From: Planctomycetota bacterium
Lineage (GTDB): Bacteria > Planctomycetota > Phycisphaerae > UBA1845
Assembly (NCBI GenBank): GCA_022563615.1
Contig: JADFMZ010000034.1
Span: 1-14,321 of the forward strand
Direction of reading: 5' to 3'
Length of the DNA: 14,321 bases
Shown: piece by piece, positions 14,004-14,321 of the stretch
Layout: the number at the start of each line of letters is the position of its first letter
Numbering within the stretch: position 1 is the stretch's first letter
Made by a program: the position numbers and the translations under genes
The notes under the pieces: generated by a model
Databases searched by the model: none
The model's input: only the letters and a program-made list of their open reading frames with translations
Told to the model about the DNA's origin: nothing

Positions 14004-14321
14004 CTACAGCGCAAAGTCACTTCCGATACAAGTCCGTATTCGGTCCACATCGATGCCGCGTTTTCGTGGCTTCTTGAGCGTCGTTTTGCGATGACCGGCT
14101 TTGGCGGTGGCGTTGTGGTTTCGGGTGTAGCTGATTTGCCATGCGGCGTGCTCCAGCAGACGTTTACGGCCAACCCGCCCCAAGGGCCAAGCTCGACACC
14201 AGGCGGCCAGGGCATCGCGAATCTGATTGTGTGTAAGGCTTTCGATGGGGTACGTGAGGCGATCGTCGTCGGGGTCTCGGTAGGGAAAAAATGCCCGCTT
14301 CTTCTTCCGCTTGTTCCTCGG
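14004..14321 (-). CDS. 3' end of a probable transposase, cut by the window edge
   Basis: A minus-strand frame is open from the window edge to TAG at 14004-14006, giving 105 codons without a start in view. The translation is convincing: RDPDDDRLTYPIESLTHN, then LGRVGRKRLLEHAAWQISYT, NHNATAKAGHRKTTLKK and RGIDVDRIRTC. The Tyr-Arg-Asn-His-Asn stretch followed by a His/Lys/Thr-rich helix resembles the C-terminal end of some DDE-type transposases, but I cannot assign the family and no catalytic triad is visible in this piece. The overlapping Pro-rich frame 13931-14215 on the same strand is a shadow. The gene is convergent with recG. The missing 5' part lies beyond the window. Confidence 0.6.
   Translation of the reverse strand, partial: PRNKRKKKRAFFPYRDPDDDRLTYPIESLTHNQIRDALAAWCRAWPLGRVGRKRLLEHAAWQISYTRNHNATAKAGHRKTTLKKPRKRGIDVDRIRTCIGSDFAL

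Noticed and set aside
13931..14215. Minus-strand 94-codon frame near the right edge
   Set aside because: It is Pro/Thr-rich and out of frame with the better transposase-like reading of 14004-14321.

Overview
The window looks like chromosomal DNA of a planctomycete-type bacterium (Planctomycetota, possibly Phycisphaerae). The pointers are an ECF-like sigma factor with a C-terminal zinc-binding extension, an exosortase-type (VPLPA/PEP-CTERM-like) sorting tail, several envelope lipoproteins, weak Shine-Dalgarno use and many short hairpin-rich intergenic repeats. This assignment is inferred from gene content; no rRNA or tRNA is present to confirm it.

Layout. 1-543: no gene; holds paired GC hairpins and, on the minus strand, one copy of a duplicated ~90-nt structured element. 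544-2330: a CAP-domain lipoprotein, then a two-domain protein joining a P-loop nucleoside-kinase-like half to a nucleoside 2-deoxyribosyltransferase-like half. 2331-2770: AT-rich gap. 2771-3457: secreted protein with a C-terminal sorting tail, closed by a strong intrinsic terminator. 3564-4457 (minus): sigma factor with fused zinc-finger tail. 4558-5563: an apparently intact ~1-kb DDE insertion sequence just upstream of the sigma gene. 5739-6068: small unknown protein. 6273-6788 (minus): broken IS5-type transposase. 7031-9206: tightly coupled thiL-tsaE-rph. 9409-10305: lipoprotein with two possible SPOR-like repeats, bracketed by two inverted copies of a ~100-bp double-hairpin repeat. 10490-11101: rdgB. 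11102-11220: tandem and inverted repeats. 11348-13898: LysM lipoprotein and recG behind a good sigma-70-like promoter. 14004-14321 (minus): 3' end of a probable transposase that runs off the window.

How the genes fit together. thiL, tsaE and rph overlap by 4 nt each and are probably translationally coupled; they serve thiamine diphosphate synthesis, tRNA t6A modification and tRNA 3'-end maturation. rdgB (nucleotide-pool cleaning) is a frequent neighbour of rph in other bacteria, and here a lipoprotein gene with flanking repeats sits between them. recG (replication fork and recombination repair) follows a LysM lipoprotein by 16 nt. The left part is accessory in character, with secreted proteins, a regulator and insertion sequences.

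The least explained signals are: the duplicated ~90-nt element (287-376 minus and 6929-7021 plus), whose small hairpin shows compensatory changes; the kinase/deoxyribosyltransferase-like fusion; and the inverted double-hairpin repeats around the SPOR-like lipoprotein.
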